Source of the DNA: Linanthus parryae
Lineage: Eukaryota; Streptophyta; Magnoliopsida; Ericales; Polemoniaceae
Length of the DNA: 64,000 bases
Assembly (NCBI GenBank): GCA_023055425.1
Contig: JALGPY010000001.1
Span: forward strand, 68,548,691-68,612,690
Reading direction: 5' to 3'
A program made the translations under genes and the position numbers. A model generated the notes under the pieces. It was not told the origin of the DNA and searched no databases. It was given only the letters and a program-made list of their open reading frames with translations. Shown here in pieces: positions 1-10,431 of the stretch (position 1 is the stretch's first letter; each line of letters begins with the position of its first letter).

Positions 1-2064
1 GCAACAACGAAGAGGGCAGTAACAGATACACAACACAAAGAACAAAGGTTTGTTCAAATATGAACAAATCTGTCGAAATATTTGACAGTTACGAAGAAAT
101 TGTGTACAGAAACTTAGGGATACAGAAAGATTAAGTCACAAAACGAATCTGCTTTAAGATTGTTGTTAAATTTTATTGACCCGAACAATTTGTGACCAAT
201 CAAACAGTACCCGAAAGTAATAAAATAAAGAACGAACTTACTGATAGTGAGATTTCCGAACGCTGTAAAAAGTTGGAAGACAGTTTCGTTCATTTAGAAC
301 GAGGCTCCTTAAAGGAGATTCGGCCCCCACAGGTGCTTGATGTGGAACGTTGGAACGTCTGCTTCCCAGGATGAAAGCTTCCCTGTGCGGCGGTGGAAAG
401 CACGGTACAAACCGCACACGACGAACTGAGACTACAAAGAAGTTTCTAGATGTGTTAGGAAGTTTAAGTGCTGTATAAATTCGTTGGTTTGATGGTGGTT
501 CGACCTTTGTCTAGGTCCCCTCTCCTGCAACAAATTGCTCCACCCAAAGGGCGTTCCCTATAGTCCAAACTTGAAGTAGTTAAACTCCCAAGTTTCCTCC
601 TTGAACCAAGATGTGGTTCCTATTTTCTTCACAACACAATTTTGATCAGGAACCCATTTTGAGAGCTTAATTTGATCATTAATTTCTCAACGGTTTTCGA
701 CATGTGAGTTACCAAAATGATCACCAAGGTGCCTACTTTACAAAGACGCGTTTGGTGTTGACAACTCTTCATTGAGCCGGGTTAGAACCGAGCTCAAAGT
801 CGGGTCAAAATCGATTGTCGAAAACCTCTACTTCCAACAATAAGACCCATTGCGGGCAGTAGAGAAAACAGGAAGTGCATAAAGGTACTCTAAAGGGTGA
901 AAACTGAACATAGTTCCACAGCACAGTTGGAACCTGTAGCCAGATTTAAATAATGGTGAGGATCATTGGAAAATATTGAGAATGTGACAGACTCAGTCAA
1001 GGTGTTACCCAAAAATAAAATTCTATAATTCAATATGACTACTAACCTACAATGATACTAACTCAATATTAATCAATGACTTAGATTAGACAAAGATAAA
1101 TTTTAGATGTCCAGAGCAGATTATGATACAATTCTCTAACCAGGACGAAATTTTATATTTGATCTTCTCCCAAAGTAAAATGTTGCTCAAATTAGGCTAT
1201 ACTCTGAAATTTGCGATGTCCAGAGAAGATTACGGCACAATTCCTTATTGAAATATCCAAATAATAAAGTAGCGAGTATCTATTGAAATGTATTAGAAGA
1301 AACATCACTGTTTTATAGAGAGACCTAAACTATTTGTACATGTAAGGTAAGAGACGGAACATGATTACGGTCGTATATGGATATTGCGAGTCACCAATAT
1401 GAAGCCAAGATGCAAAAAATTAGCCCCAAAAAAATGTGAAAAAATATTTTTACCTCCTAGAGGGGTTCTACCTAAGAAGTTTGATCCCTATCAAACCAAT
1501 ACAGCCAAATAGGAAGCCACCCGGTGGTCGAGTTGGACAGTGCTTGAGTGTTTCACACTGCAAACATAGAAGCGTGCATGAGTAGTCTCGCGAAACAAAG
1601 TTGAAACAGAGAAGACTTGGATCAAAACACCGCCAAAATAAAATATCATGCACACGAAACTGACATAAATCACCTCGACTCATTGCTCACTTTGATTCAT
1701 CTCTATGGTTTCTTGAAGCATCAAATATTTAGACATAGGAAAAAATCAACTACCGTTACTCTACTCTGAAGGTGTTTGATTTCTAAGAAGTAATAGAATA
1801 ATCACTGGGAAAAATCATAATCCACTAAATTTATCTGGGAGAAAATGAGCATCAAAGAAACTCTTTCAATCGGAGACAGAACTCAGTGCTCGATCCATCA
1901 CCACACCTGGTTGCTATCATATTTTTCTTACAACTTGGTTACTGGTAAAGGAGATGAATTTAGCAATCCGAAAATGGGAAAAGGATAATTAAGGATGTCC
2001 ACTTCAACATTTTATGCATACTTAGCCATGGTAATCAATTTTTAACCAAGCAAACGTCTACATT
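1..2064. other. Unassigned AT-rich DNA at the window start
   Basis: I recognise no protein family, RNA gene or transposon end in this stretch. Short open frames exist (for example 192-374), but they lack an ATG or any family motif. Minus-strand sequence around 1475-1560 looks like a possible exon and is listed separately. Confidence 0.5.
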
Positions 2065-3480
2065 GGGGCTGTTTGGATGAGATTATTTAGAGTGGTAGCT
2101 TAAAGTCAATAATCTGGGTTTTGTGGTCAAATACTCTATTTGAAATTCGGAATTCTAGAAGTAAAGTGGGTTTTCCGGATTTGTTAAAGTCAGAATTCCG
2201 GAAATAAAGTAGGAATTCCGGATTTTGGTAGGAATTCTGAATTTTCTGTTGTGGCCAACAAACAGGTTGAGGTAATCATTTATTATTGGTTCTCTTGGTC
2301 AAATTTTTTTTTACCCACGGGTGAGCATGGCTTTTTATAACCACTAATTTTGACACAAATTTGGAATTCCGGATTAAAAAACAAGAGTTCTGGTTTTCAA
2401 AAATAGGATTTCTTGTAGTTCTAGATTTCATTATCTGACACCTTTAATTTACAAAGGTTAAAAATAGTTCTTTATTCAAATAATTTTCTAAATAAATAAT
2501 TAAATAATCATACATTTTAGTAAAAATAAATATTACTCATATTTAATCTGCATCCAAACGCTACAGATTAAATCAGCTTTTGATCTCAAAAGCTTACTTA
2601 TTTCCGCTCATCCAACAACACCATTGCTTTTAGCCATAACCATGCTCCCCACATTGAAATAAAATTTCCTGGCAGCACTATAATTACCTGCTGGGTAGAT
2701 CTCTCGGTTTCTCAGAGTCGGTATCAAATCTCAAGAGAATTACCATGTTGGTGTTTTGCGAATAATGGTGCCATTGTTTCGCTCTTTCAATAACAGACTT
2801 GTTCACCCAAAAAAAAGTTATTAATTTCAATAACTTAACCATTGTACAAAAGAACTCGAAATCAGTAATACCCAACTTGAAGTATACATACCCGAGAAAT
2901 CAATAACCCCAAATTCAAGAATACCCAGTTTGAGGTTTACGTAGAAGAGAGCCAGTACCTAAAATTAACAATACCCATACCAGACACAGTTAAAATCGCA
3001 AAAGAAGCCTAACTGTAACCCATGAAAGCCCACATAATTGGTGCCCCTGTAAAATATAGCGGGCATCGGGGTTGTTCGACCATTACCGTTGAAGGAAGCG
3101 GGACGTCGACCTCCTATGTCTTTCGAGCGTTGTTACTGGTTTCTGCCATTGAGAGAAAGGAAGAACTCAAAGAGCGAAGGCAAGAAATTGAGTCTTCCCG
3201 GTAGAACCCAATAACCGTAAACACTGCAAACGGACGACCAAAGACGACCAAAGAGTCAAAAAATGAAATCAAAGAACCTGAGAAACAATATTGAAACCAA
3301 CAAAGACATGAACACTTACCGTAAATCAATTCACGATGACGCCATAATCAGGGAAGGAGGCATTGAGACGGCGGAGATGACTACAGCTACGGTGACGAAA
3401 GCGACGGGGAGAAGGAGAGGCAGTCCGAGTGAGAGTTGTCGTGGTCTCTGATTAGGGTTAACGTAGTTCCAGGCATAAAT
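1475..3480 (-). other. Possible 5' portion of a minus-strand host gene
   Basis: This is a tentative call. Reading the minus strand, a CT-rich leader-like block (about 3480 to 3330) ends at an ACG|GTAAGTG donor-like site near 3318. A short open exon-like block then starts with ATG near 2744 and ends at CAG|GTAATTATAG near 2682. A third block begins after TATGTTTGCAG near 1561 and encodes a short Cys- and Gly-rich, partly hydrophobic stretch before an AG|GTAGAAC donor-like site near 1475. The phases of the last two blocks do not join directly, so exons would be missing from this model. I do not recognise the protein. A MITE-like repeat at 2065-2622 would lie in an intron. Chance occurrence of splice-like words is a real alternative. 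Confidence 0.2.
2065..2622. mobile_element. MITE-like element with imperfect inverted ends
   Basis: The left end reads GGGGCTGTTTGGATGAG and the inverted right end reads GGTGTTGTTGGATGAG, sharing TGGATGAG and the general GTGTTTGG form of many plant MITEs. The trinucleotide ATT flanks both ends. The interior is AT-rich, non-coding and dotted with GGAATTCCGG-like short palindromes. The family (PIF/Harbinger-like or hAT-like) cannot be fixed, because ATT is not the usual TWA duplication and the inverted ends are imperfect. Confidence 0.4.
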
Positions 3481-4152
3481 TTTGAAGGGATTGTGAAAAT
3501 GTCTTTTAGAAATATGCATGGGACTCACACCGTGCTGTTTTATTATATACTAGGGGATGACCCGTGGCCGAGGCCACTACCCAAAGAAATCATTTTGTTT
3601 AATATCCCTAATTTTATAGGGCTTATTAGTTTATGTTTCCTAATCTTTATTATCATTTTCTAAACTTGAGGGGTCTGTAATATAATTTCCATAACTTATT
3701 CATAATCCAAAAACATCATAGTAAAATTTCTCTCTTTTACGGTGCATTCAATGCACCAAAAAAAATTTTCATAAAAACTTTCTCTCTCCTTCATGTGTTG
3801 GGGTTGTGTGTTTAATTTTTGTTTTCAAAATTCATATCCTAAAGTAGGTGAGATCTAAAGGTTGGGTTGATTCAATCTAAAGGTTGAAATAAAGTCAACC
3901 GTTCTATTTTATAGAATATATATATTGTATATATATATATATATAGTTATGAAAAATATGATTGATATTGTGAATATTCATAACATATTGTATTCTCATA
4001 TTTTGATTATACTGATTAACCCCCACACCCTATATAATGGTGATTTGGTGGAAAATAATACATTTGAGATTCCTCCATACATTGTTCTCTCTTCTTTACT
4101 CTTGAGTTTAAAACACGTTATCAGCACGCTCTATTTGAAAAAGAAGATCAAT
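2623..4152. other. Unassigned intergenic DNA
   Basis: Apart from the possible leader of a minus-strand gene near 3330-3480, I see no gene. A (TA)n tract lies at about 3915-3945. A short inverted pair, GGTGCATT and AATGCACC, sits near 3740-3757. The stretch at 3550-3580 (GGGGATGACCCGTGGCC) resembles dispersed plant repeat ends, but I could not pair it with another end. Confidence 0.4.
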
Positions 4153-4624
4153 TATAGTTTTCAGAACTGGACCGACCATCGAACCGGTGAGACACCGGTT
4201 CACGGTCGGACCGGTCGGACAGGTGGTCGGACCGGTTCAATCGCACCTTTTTTTAATAGTATATAAATATTATTTAAATTTATATGTGTAATAAAAATAT
4301 AATATAAAAGCTGAAATTAATCAACAATAGCTTGAAAATATATACATAAAAATATATATATACATGGCTTATGCCCAACCAAATATATTTAATTTTTTTA
4401 CATAAATAAATAAGTTCAAGAAGTGTATGGTAGAAGAAACGATTTTTGAACATTTGTATGAAATGGTGAACACACACCATTTGTCTATTAGATGGAAAAA
4501 ATACATTCACTTTTAATATGACATCTAAGTTCATTTTTCCCGTTACCGATATAAATTCACACAATTTGAAGCAACATACGAGCTGTACGCTTCATAATTT
4601 TATTTATTAGCAAAGAAAAAATTA

Positions 4625-4706
4625 GAAAACAACATTATTTATTTGGAAAAAGAAAACAACATTATTTATTCGAAAAAGAAAACAACATTATTTATTCGAA
4701 AAAGAA
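4625..4706 (+). repeat. 26-27 bp minisatellite, about 3 copies
   Basis: The unit begins GAAAACAACATTATTTATT and recurs at about 4625, 4652 and 4678 with one or two differences. It is AT-rich, non-coding and lies inside the hAT element. Confidence 0.8.
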
Positions 4707-4867
4707 ATTGAAAAAGAAAATACAAACTTGGTTTCAAAAAGTGAGGATTGATTAAACAAACAAAAGTTCTAAAATTAAATAAAAAATGTTTTTAGAGGAG
4801 TTCAAGTCTTTTAAAGGAATTCATTAGATATAGTATAAATATTTTCAGTTCCTCATCAGAACAAATC

Positions 4868-4945
4868 CCACTGTTGGTACAGTGGTTAAGACGTTGGTGT
4901 AAATTCTTCTTGTCATGGGTTCGAACCCATGCACTGGCAGAATTT
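4868..4945 (+). mobile_element. tRNA-derived SINE head or tRNA-like fragment
   Basis: An RNA polymerase III A box, GGTACAGTGG (4876-4885), fits RGYNNARYGG exactly. A B box, GTTCGAACC (4919-4927), fits GWTCRANNC exactly. The spacing is 33 bp, as in tRNA promoters. The B box sits in a perfect T-arm-like hairpin, CATGGG-TTCGAA-CCCATG. No acceptor stem pairs across the ends, so this is a SINE head or a tRNA relic rather than a working tRNA. It lies inside the hAT element. I could not define its 3' end or its own target duplication. Confidence 0.6.
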
Positions 4946-5302
4946 ATGGAATTTTATTCAAACCATCAAACCGCTTGGCCGGCCGTTTCGGCGGTCCAAC
5001 CACGGTTTTGACCGGTTATTGATCGGTTTTTTGCAACAACGGTCCAACATACAACCCGGACCGGCCGAGCTCCGGTCCGACCGGTCGAACCGGCCGGTCC
5101 GGTCCGATTTTTAAAACTATGAGATCAATCATCAATGAAAGGTACGTGTTTATGATTTTTACTCTTATTAGAAAACAACGATCAGACAAAACAAACAATT
5201 TTTTATCTTGATTGTTCTGGTCTCTTGCATGATTTGAAATTGATTAAAATCAAACAAACAAAGTTCGACTTGTACAACATTCTTACTTGATTTCTTATTC
5301 AT

Positions 5303-5305
5303 AAT

Positions 5306-5338
<33 letters not shown>

Positions 5339-5440
5339 GCCCCTGGGTTTCAGAAGCTACTGCTGGCTCTTGAACCCAGGCGCCCCTACTGCCTGCTGCC
5401 CGCCATTGTCGCAGCTGTCAGTTGAACTAGCAGTACTTGA
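5303..5440 (-). mobile_element. Possible second SINE-like repeat, minus strand
   Basis: On the minus strand, TAGTTCAACTG (about 5425) fits a polymerase III A box. It is followed about 55 bp later by CTGGGTTCAAGAGCC, a B-box-like word with an extra base, and the copy ends in a long T run (A run on the plus strand, about 5308-5335). The spacing is longer than usual, so this call is weak. Confidence 0.3.
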
Positions 5441-5545
5441 ATGTTCAAAGTAGCGCGGTTTTATCTTTGTTCTAAAAGACCATAGCAATCTGACTCTACT
5501 GATCGAAAAAAATGCTGCTAGGCTAGGGATCTTGAACCTGACTAT

Positions 5546-5610
5546 ACGGTAGAGAGCTTTATACTCCCGTGTTGAAACTACGGTGAAGAGATTTTATACT
5601 CTCGTGTTGA
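5546..5610 (+). repeat. Imperfect tandem duplication of about 31 bp
   Basis: The sequence from ACGGTAGAGAGC to CTCCCGTGTTGA (about 5546-5575) is repeated as ACGGTGAAGAGA to CTCTCGTGTTGA (about 5580-5610). I found no gene between the hAT element and Copia-1. Confidence 0.6.
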
Positions 5611-5714
5611 GATATACCAGTATGATCTAGATGGACTGGCTACAATAATTGCCGCATCTTTATTATTTCAAAGCAAGTGCATATCTCAAAGCAAGATGAT
5701 ATTTATCAAATATG

Positions 5715-6358
5715 TGTTGGGTCCAAGCCCACCCAAATATGGCAAAGTAGGGGCGGTGATGATGTTGAATTGGTCAACATTTTCTTTGCTTTGAAAGTTT
5801 CCAAAAGAGATTAGGAAACATCCTAATGAATTTACCACCGCCACTACCACTCTATAAATATAGGCATGTGATGCCTGTGTGAAATATGCTCTCAAAAGTA
5901 TTCCCTCCTATTGCTACCTTGTGTCAGTAAGCAATTACAAGAGATCGAGCTCTCTGTTTGTGTTCGACACAAGAAGACAAAACGTTTTCTTCGCGTTTGT
6001 TAAACGCGAGACGAAGTGGAAGAACACCGCGACGTGATCGTTCGCGACGACGACAAAGATTTCAGGAACTAATTCCGGGTAATTTGTTAGCAATTAGTTT
6101 GCGTAGTTTCCGCCTAGCGGCGAGTTTTGTTTTACCCAGTTTATTAGTTTCTAGTTTGTTTACCCACGTTTTAGTGGAAGTTTTGTCTACCCATTGTAAT
6201 CGTTATAGTGGAAGTTTAGTGGGTCGTTTTGTCCCTCTCGCTTAGAGGGTTTTTCCCACGTTAAATTCTCTGGTCCTACATCTTCTACTTTTCCGCACTT
6301 GTTCGTGTTGGCGTTGTTTTCGCATTCTAGTCCGTCGATTTAGCCCCGTGACCCAACA
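5715..6358 (+). repeat. Copia-1 5' LTR
   Basis: The LTR runs from TGTTGGGTCC to GACCCAACA, with TG and CA termini. A TATA box, TATAAATA, lies at 5853-5860, so U3 is about 140 bp and R/U5 about 470 bp. It lacks 7 bp that are present in the 3' LTR after GCTTTGAAAG. Confidence 0.95.
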
Positions 6359-6362
6359 AAAG

Positions 6363-6375
6363 TGGTATCAGAGCC
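6363..6375 (+). promoter_or_regulatory. Copia-1 primer binding site (initiator Met tRNA)
   Basis: TGGTATCAGAGCC lies 4 nt after the 5' LTR. It is the usual complement of the 3' end of plant initiator methionine tRNA, where minus-strand cDNA synthesis starts. Confidence 0.93.
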
Positions 6376-6382
6376 AGGTTCA

Positions 6383-7691
6383 ATGGGGGAGTCAACGGGC
6401 TCCATGATCAACTTGACAGCTAGAAACTATTTGATATGGAAGCCTAGGATGCAAGACTTGCTTTATTGCAAGGATTTGATGGACCCTATTCTTGCGAAAA
6501 GGGGTCAAGCCAGCCGAAGTTAAATACGATGAGTGGACCAAGATGAATATGAAGACGATTGGTCATATCCGCCAGTGGATTGACAATTCGGTGTTCCACC
6601 ATGTTGCTCAAGAGACGGATGCCTACCAGCTGTGGATAAAGTTGAAGGGCATGTATGAGAGGAAGACTGCCAGAAACAAAGCGTTGCTGATGAGATCGCT
6701 CGTGAACTTGAAGTACAGAGACGGTCAACAAGTTGCTGAGCACTTGAGTGAGTTTCAGAGTCTCATAAACCAATTGGCTACCGTCAAGCTCAATTGGGAT
6801 GATGAGACACAAGCCTTGTTGCTGCTTAGCTCTCTACCAACTTCGTGGGAGACGTTGGTCGTGTCATTGAGCAATTATGCCCCTGATGGAAAGCTTTCCA
6901 TGAGTATGGTCAAGGACGCGATGTTCAACGAGGAGGCAAGGAGGAAGGAGATGGGCTCTGACAGCGCACATGCTCTTGTCACGGAGAATAAAGACAAGAA
7001 CAAGGATCGAGGGAGAAGACAAACAAGGAACAAGAACAGAGGTCGCAGCAAGTCCAGGAATGGAGGTTCTCGGCCAAGATCCAAGGTCATGTGCTACAAC
7101 TGTGGAAGGCAGGGTCACATGGCAAGATCGTGCCGATTCACGAAGAATGATCAGAACCTAGGCGACAATAGAAGGAACCAGAAGAATTATAAGAGTGAGG
7201 ATGATGATACAACTGCCACAATTTCACAGGACATTGTGGTACTCTCCATGGGAGAAGATGAATGCCTTCACGTTGCAGCGAATCAGGAAACTGAGTGGGT
7301 TGTTGATACAGCCGCTTCATACCATGCAACTTCGAGACGAGATTTCTTCACTACATACAAAGCTGGAGACTTTGGCACTGTGAAGATGGGTAATACGAGT
7401 ACCTCGAAGATCGCAGGAATTGGAGATATTCGCATCCAAACCAATGTTGGGTGCAATATGGTGTTGAAGGATGTACGCCATATTCCTGATTTGCGACCGA
7501 ACTTACTCTCTGGTATTGCACTAGATCGCCAAGGATATGATAACTACTTTGGTAGTAGTAAGTGGAATCTGACCAAGGGATCAATGGTTGTGGCTAGAGG
7601 AGAAGCTTGCTGCACACTGTACAAGACTCATGTGAAGGTTCTTGGTGATAGCTTGAATGCAGTTGAGGATGCAGCATCACCAAATTTGTAG
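6383..7691 (+). pseudogene. gag: Copia-1 gag and protease with one frameshift
   Basis: The first ATG after the primer site (6383) opens a Copia gag N terminus (SMINLTARNYLIWKPRMQDL). That frame is lost at GCGAAAAGGGGTC (about 6493-6505), where one extra base shifts reading to the frame that stays open from 6492 to 7688. The open part holds the capsid-like region of Copia gag, a basic Arg/Lys-rich stretch, a CCHC zinc knuckle (CYNCGRQGHMARSC, about 7092-7133) and an aspartic protease motif, VVDTAAS (about 7300). Gag packages element RNA and the protease cuts the polyprotein. The frame ends at TAG (7689-7691), where family members have Trp before HKRLAHM, so this stop is a point mutation rather than the natural gag end. 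Confidence 0.88.
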
Positions 7692-10382
7692 CACAAGAGG
7701 CTTGCTCACATGAGTGAGAAAGGGTTGAAGATTCTGGCAAGGAAGTCTCTAATTCCTTTTGCCAAAGGTACACCACTGAATCCTTGTGATTATTTTTTAT
7801 TTGGAAAACATCACAGGATTACGTTTAGTTCCTCTGCTAAAAGAAAGTCGAAGATACTGGAGTTAGTGCACTCTGATGTGTGTGGTCCCATAGAGGTGGA
7901 GTCTATTGGCGATCGCAGATATTTTGTGACCTTTATTGACGATGCTTCACGCAAAGTGTGGGTGTATTTCCTGAAGACTAAAGATGAAGTATTTGATTAC
8001 TTCAAGAAGTTCCATGCCATGGTTGAAAGAGAGACAGGCTATCCTTTGAAGCGTCTACGTACAGACAATGGTGGTGAATATACTTCAAAGGAGTTCGAAG
8101 CCTATTGTGATGCCCACGGTATTCGGCATGAGATGACGGTTCCAGGTACCCCACAACACAACGGCGTTGCCGAGAGGATGAACCGGACTATCGTTGAGAG
8201 AGTCCGATGTATGCTCAGAATGGCAAAGCTGCCAAAGTCATTCTGGGGTGAAGCAGTTCGTACCGCCTGTTATGTGATTAACAGGTCTCCATCTGCTCCT
8301 TTGGTTTTTGAGATTCCAGATAAGGTATGGCACGGTAGAGACGTTTCCAACTCTCATCTGAAGGTGTTTGGCTGCAAGGCGTTCGCGCATATACCCAAGG
8401 ATAAACGACTTAAGCTTGATGACAAAGCCAATCCATGTGTTTTTGTGGGCTATGGAGATGCGGAGTTTGGCTACAGGTTATGGGATCCAGTGAATAAGAA
8501 GCTGATAAGAAGCAGGGATGTGGTTTTCTATGAGAACCAGATGTCTTCAAAGTCGAAGGAAGTTGTTGTTCCCGACCTCAGTCCAGATACCTCCCCTAGT
8601 GCTACGGGTGGAGAAGAGATTCCTGGAGATGTTCCAGAGATAGAGATTCCAGAGATGGAAGATAACGATGACGATGATGATTCCGATGAAGAGGGTGTTG
8701 AGCAGGGGGAGCAGCCCCCTCCACCAGAGAACGAAGGACCTCAGCTGAGAAGGTCAACTAGGAATCAGCAACCATCTGTCAGGTACCCATCGTCTGAGTA
8801 TATTTTAGTTACTGATGAGGGGGAGCCAGAAAGTTTCCGGGAGGCACAAACTCATAAATATAAATCCAGTTGGATGAAGGCTATGCAAGAAGAGATGAGT
8901 TCCTTGCAGAAGAATGATACTTATGAGTTAGTAAAGCTACCGAAGGGAAGAAAAGCACTGAAGAACAAGTGGGTGTTCAAGCTCAAGAAGGATAATGATG
9001 GGAAGCTAGTGAAGCACAAAGCTCGATTGGTGGTCAAAGGATTCGGCCAAAAGAAAGGTATTGACTTTGATGAGATCTTTTCGCCAGTTGTTAAGATGAC
9101 CTCAATCCGAGTTTCCTTAGGGCTAGTAGCTAGTATGGACCTCGAGCTTGAACAACTTGATGTGAAGACTGCCTTTCTCCATGGTGACTTGGAGGAAGAG
9201 ATCTACATGGAGCAGCCTGAAGGATTTGAAGTGAAAGGGAAGAAGAGCATGGTTTGCAAATTGAAGAAGAGTCTATATGGACTTAAGCAAGCGCCAAGAC
9301 AATGGTACAAGAAGTTCGACTCATTCATGGTGAGTCATGGGTACAAGAGAACACATGCAGACCAGTGTGTTTACATAAGAAGATTCCCCGATGGTAACTT
9401 CATCCTGTTATTGCTGTATGTCGATGACATGTTGGTTATCGGTAAGAGTTCGGAGATGATTGGCAAGCTTAAGAAGGAGTTATTCAAGTCTTTCGACATG
9501 AAGGACTTAGGTTCCGCTCAACAAATATTGGGCATGAAGATTGTTCGTGACAGGAAAGCAGGGAAGATTTGGTTGTCGCAAGAGAAGTACGTTGAACGCG
9601 TGATTGAGAAGTTCAACATGAAAGGTGCTAAGCCTACTAGTACTCCACTTGCCAGTCACTTCAAGTTGAGTAAGAGATCGTGTCCCTCTAGCGATGCAAC
9701 TAGAGATGGTATGGCAGCTATTCCCTACTCCTCTGCAGTAGGAAGTTTGATGTATGCTATGGTTTGCACCCGGCCAGACATCGCTCATGCCGTTGGGGTA
9801 GTGAGCAGGTTTCTCGCTAACCCTGGGAGAGAACATTGGGAAGCAGTCAAGTGGATTCTGAGGTATTTGAAGGGGACTTCCAATTGGTGCTTGTGCTTTG
9901 GTGGTTCCAAACCAGTCTTGGAAGGGTTTACAGACGCCGATATGGCAGGCGACCTCGATAGTCGAAAGAGCACTTCCGGATACTTGTTTACTTTTGCAGG
10001 GGGAGCTGTTTCATGGCAGTCCAGACTACAAAAATGTGTTGCTCTATCCACTACCGAGGCTGAGTACATTGCAACAGCGGAACCTGGTAAAGAGATGTTA
10101 TGGTTGAAGCGATTACTCCAAGAGCTGGGTTTGAAGCAAGACGTGTACGTGGTTAATTGTGATAGTCAAAGCGCTTTGGACTTGAGCAAGAATTCCATGT
10201 ACCATTCCCGCACGAAGCACATTGATGTTCGGTATCACTGGATACGTGAAGTGATAGAGAAGCAGTTGATGCAACTCAAGAAGATTCACACTGATCAGAA
10301 TCCGTCTGACATGCTGACGAAGGTAGTGACAAGGTACAAGTTCGAGTTCTGCAGAGGCAGGGCTGGGATGGACTCCGAGTGA
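7692..10382 (+). CDS. pol: Copia-1 pol: integrase, reverse transcriptase, RNase H
   Basis: The reading frame continues directly after the TAG at 7689; the first ATG is at 7710. The pre-integrase zinc region starts HKRLAHM but reads CDYFLFGKHH, so one expected zinc-binding Cys appears to be Phe. The integrase core keeps its acidic triad in HSDVCGP, RTDNGGEY and NGVAERMN. Reverse transcriptase has KARLVVKGF, DVKTAFLHG, LYGLKQAPRQW and the catalytic YVDD (about 9418). RNase H has FTDADMAGD, STTEAEYIA and NCDSQSALD, with the usual HSRTKHIDVRYH tail. All 890 codons after the ATG are open. The product would be made only by stop readthrough or be absent from the polyprotein. The stop lies about 50 bp before the 3' LTR. 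Confidence 0.92.
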   Translation, partial: HKRLAHMSEKGLKILARKSLIPFAKGTPLNPCDYFLFGKHHRITFSSSAKRKSKILELVHSDVCGPIEVESIGDRRYFVTFIDDASRKVWVYFLKTKDEVFDYFKKFHAMVERETGYPLKRLRTDNGGEYTSKEFEAYCDAHGIRHEMTVPGTPQHNGVAERMNRTIVERVRCMLRMAKLPKSFWGEAVRTACYVINRSPSAPLVFEIPDKVWHGRDVSNSHLKVFGCKAFAHIPKDKRLKLDDKANPCVFVGYGDAEFGYRLWDPVNKKLIRSRDVVFYENQMSSKSKEVVVPDLSPDTSPSATGGEEIPGDVPEIEIPEMEDNDDDDDSDEEGVEQGEQPPPPENEGPQLRRSTRNQQPSVRYPSSEYILVTDEGEPESFREAQTHKYKSSWMKAMQEEMSSLQKNDTYELVKLPKGRKALKNKWVFKLKKDNDGKLVKHKARLVVKGFGQKKGIDFDEIFSPVVKMTSIRVSLGLVASMDLELEQLDVKTAFLHGDLEEEIYMEQPEGFEVKGKKSMVCKLKKSLYGLKQAPRQWYKKFDSFMVSHGYKRTHADQCVYIRRFPDGNFILLLLYVDDMLVIGKSSEMIGKLKKELFKSFDMKDLGSAQQILGMKIVRDRKAGKIWLSQEKYVERVIEKFNMKGAKPTSTPLASHFKLSKRSCPSSDATRDGMAAIPYSSAVGSLMYAMVCTRPDIAHAVGVVSRFLANPGREHWEAVKWILRYLKGTSNWCLCFGGSKPVLEGFTDADMAGDLDSRKSTSGYLFTFAGGAVSWQSRLQKCVALSTTEAEYIATAEPGKEMLWLKRLLQELGLKQDVYVVNCDSQSALDLSKNSMYHSRTKHIDVRYHWIREVIEKQLMQLKKIHTDQNPSDMLTKVVTRYKFEFCRGRAGMDSE

Positions 10383-10416
10383 GGAGTCGCAGTAGTATTC
10401 CCTCCTCCAGTTGGGC

Positions 10417-10431
10417 TTGGAGGGGGAGATT
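10417..10431 (+). promoter_or_regulatory. Copia-1 polypurine tract
   Basis: The purine-rich GGAGGGGGAGATT directly precedes the TG of the 3' LTR and would prime plus-strand cDNA synthesis. Confidence 0.88.

Larger units (their letters stand above)
4153..5121. mobile_element. Non-autonomous hAT-superfamily transposon, 969 bp
   Basis: The 8-bp direct repeat AGATCAAT flanks the element (4145-4152 and 5122-5129), the size made by hAT transposases. The left end TATAGTTTTCAGAACTGGAC matches the inverted right end CATAGTTTTAAAAATCGGAC. The outermost bases are not complementary, as in Ac. Both ends carry clustered CCGGTC, GGACCG and CCGGTT words (4165-4240 and 4975-5110), which look like subterminal transposase-binding repeats. 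The interior is AT-rich and has no transposase ORF, so movement would depend on an enzyme encoded elsewhere. A tRNA-derived SINE head and a 26-bp tandem repeat lie inside. Confidence 0.8.

Noticed and set aside
3540..3640. Possible Helitron or other repeat end around GGGGATGACCCGTGG
   Set aside because: No matching second end, hairpin or CTRR terminus could be located.
4868..4945. Functional tRNA gene
   Set aside because: A and B boxes are good but no acceptor or anticodon stem folds around them.
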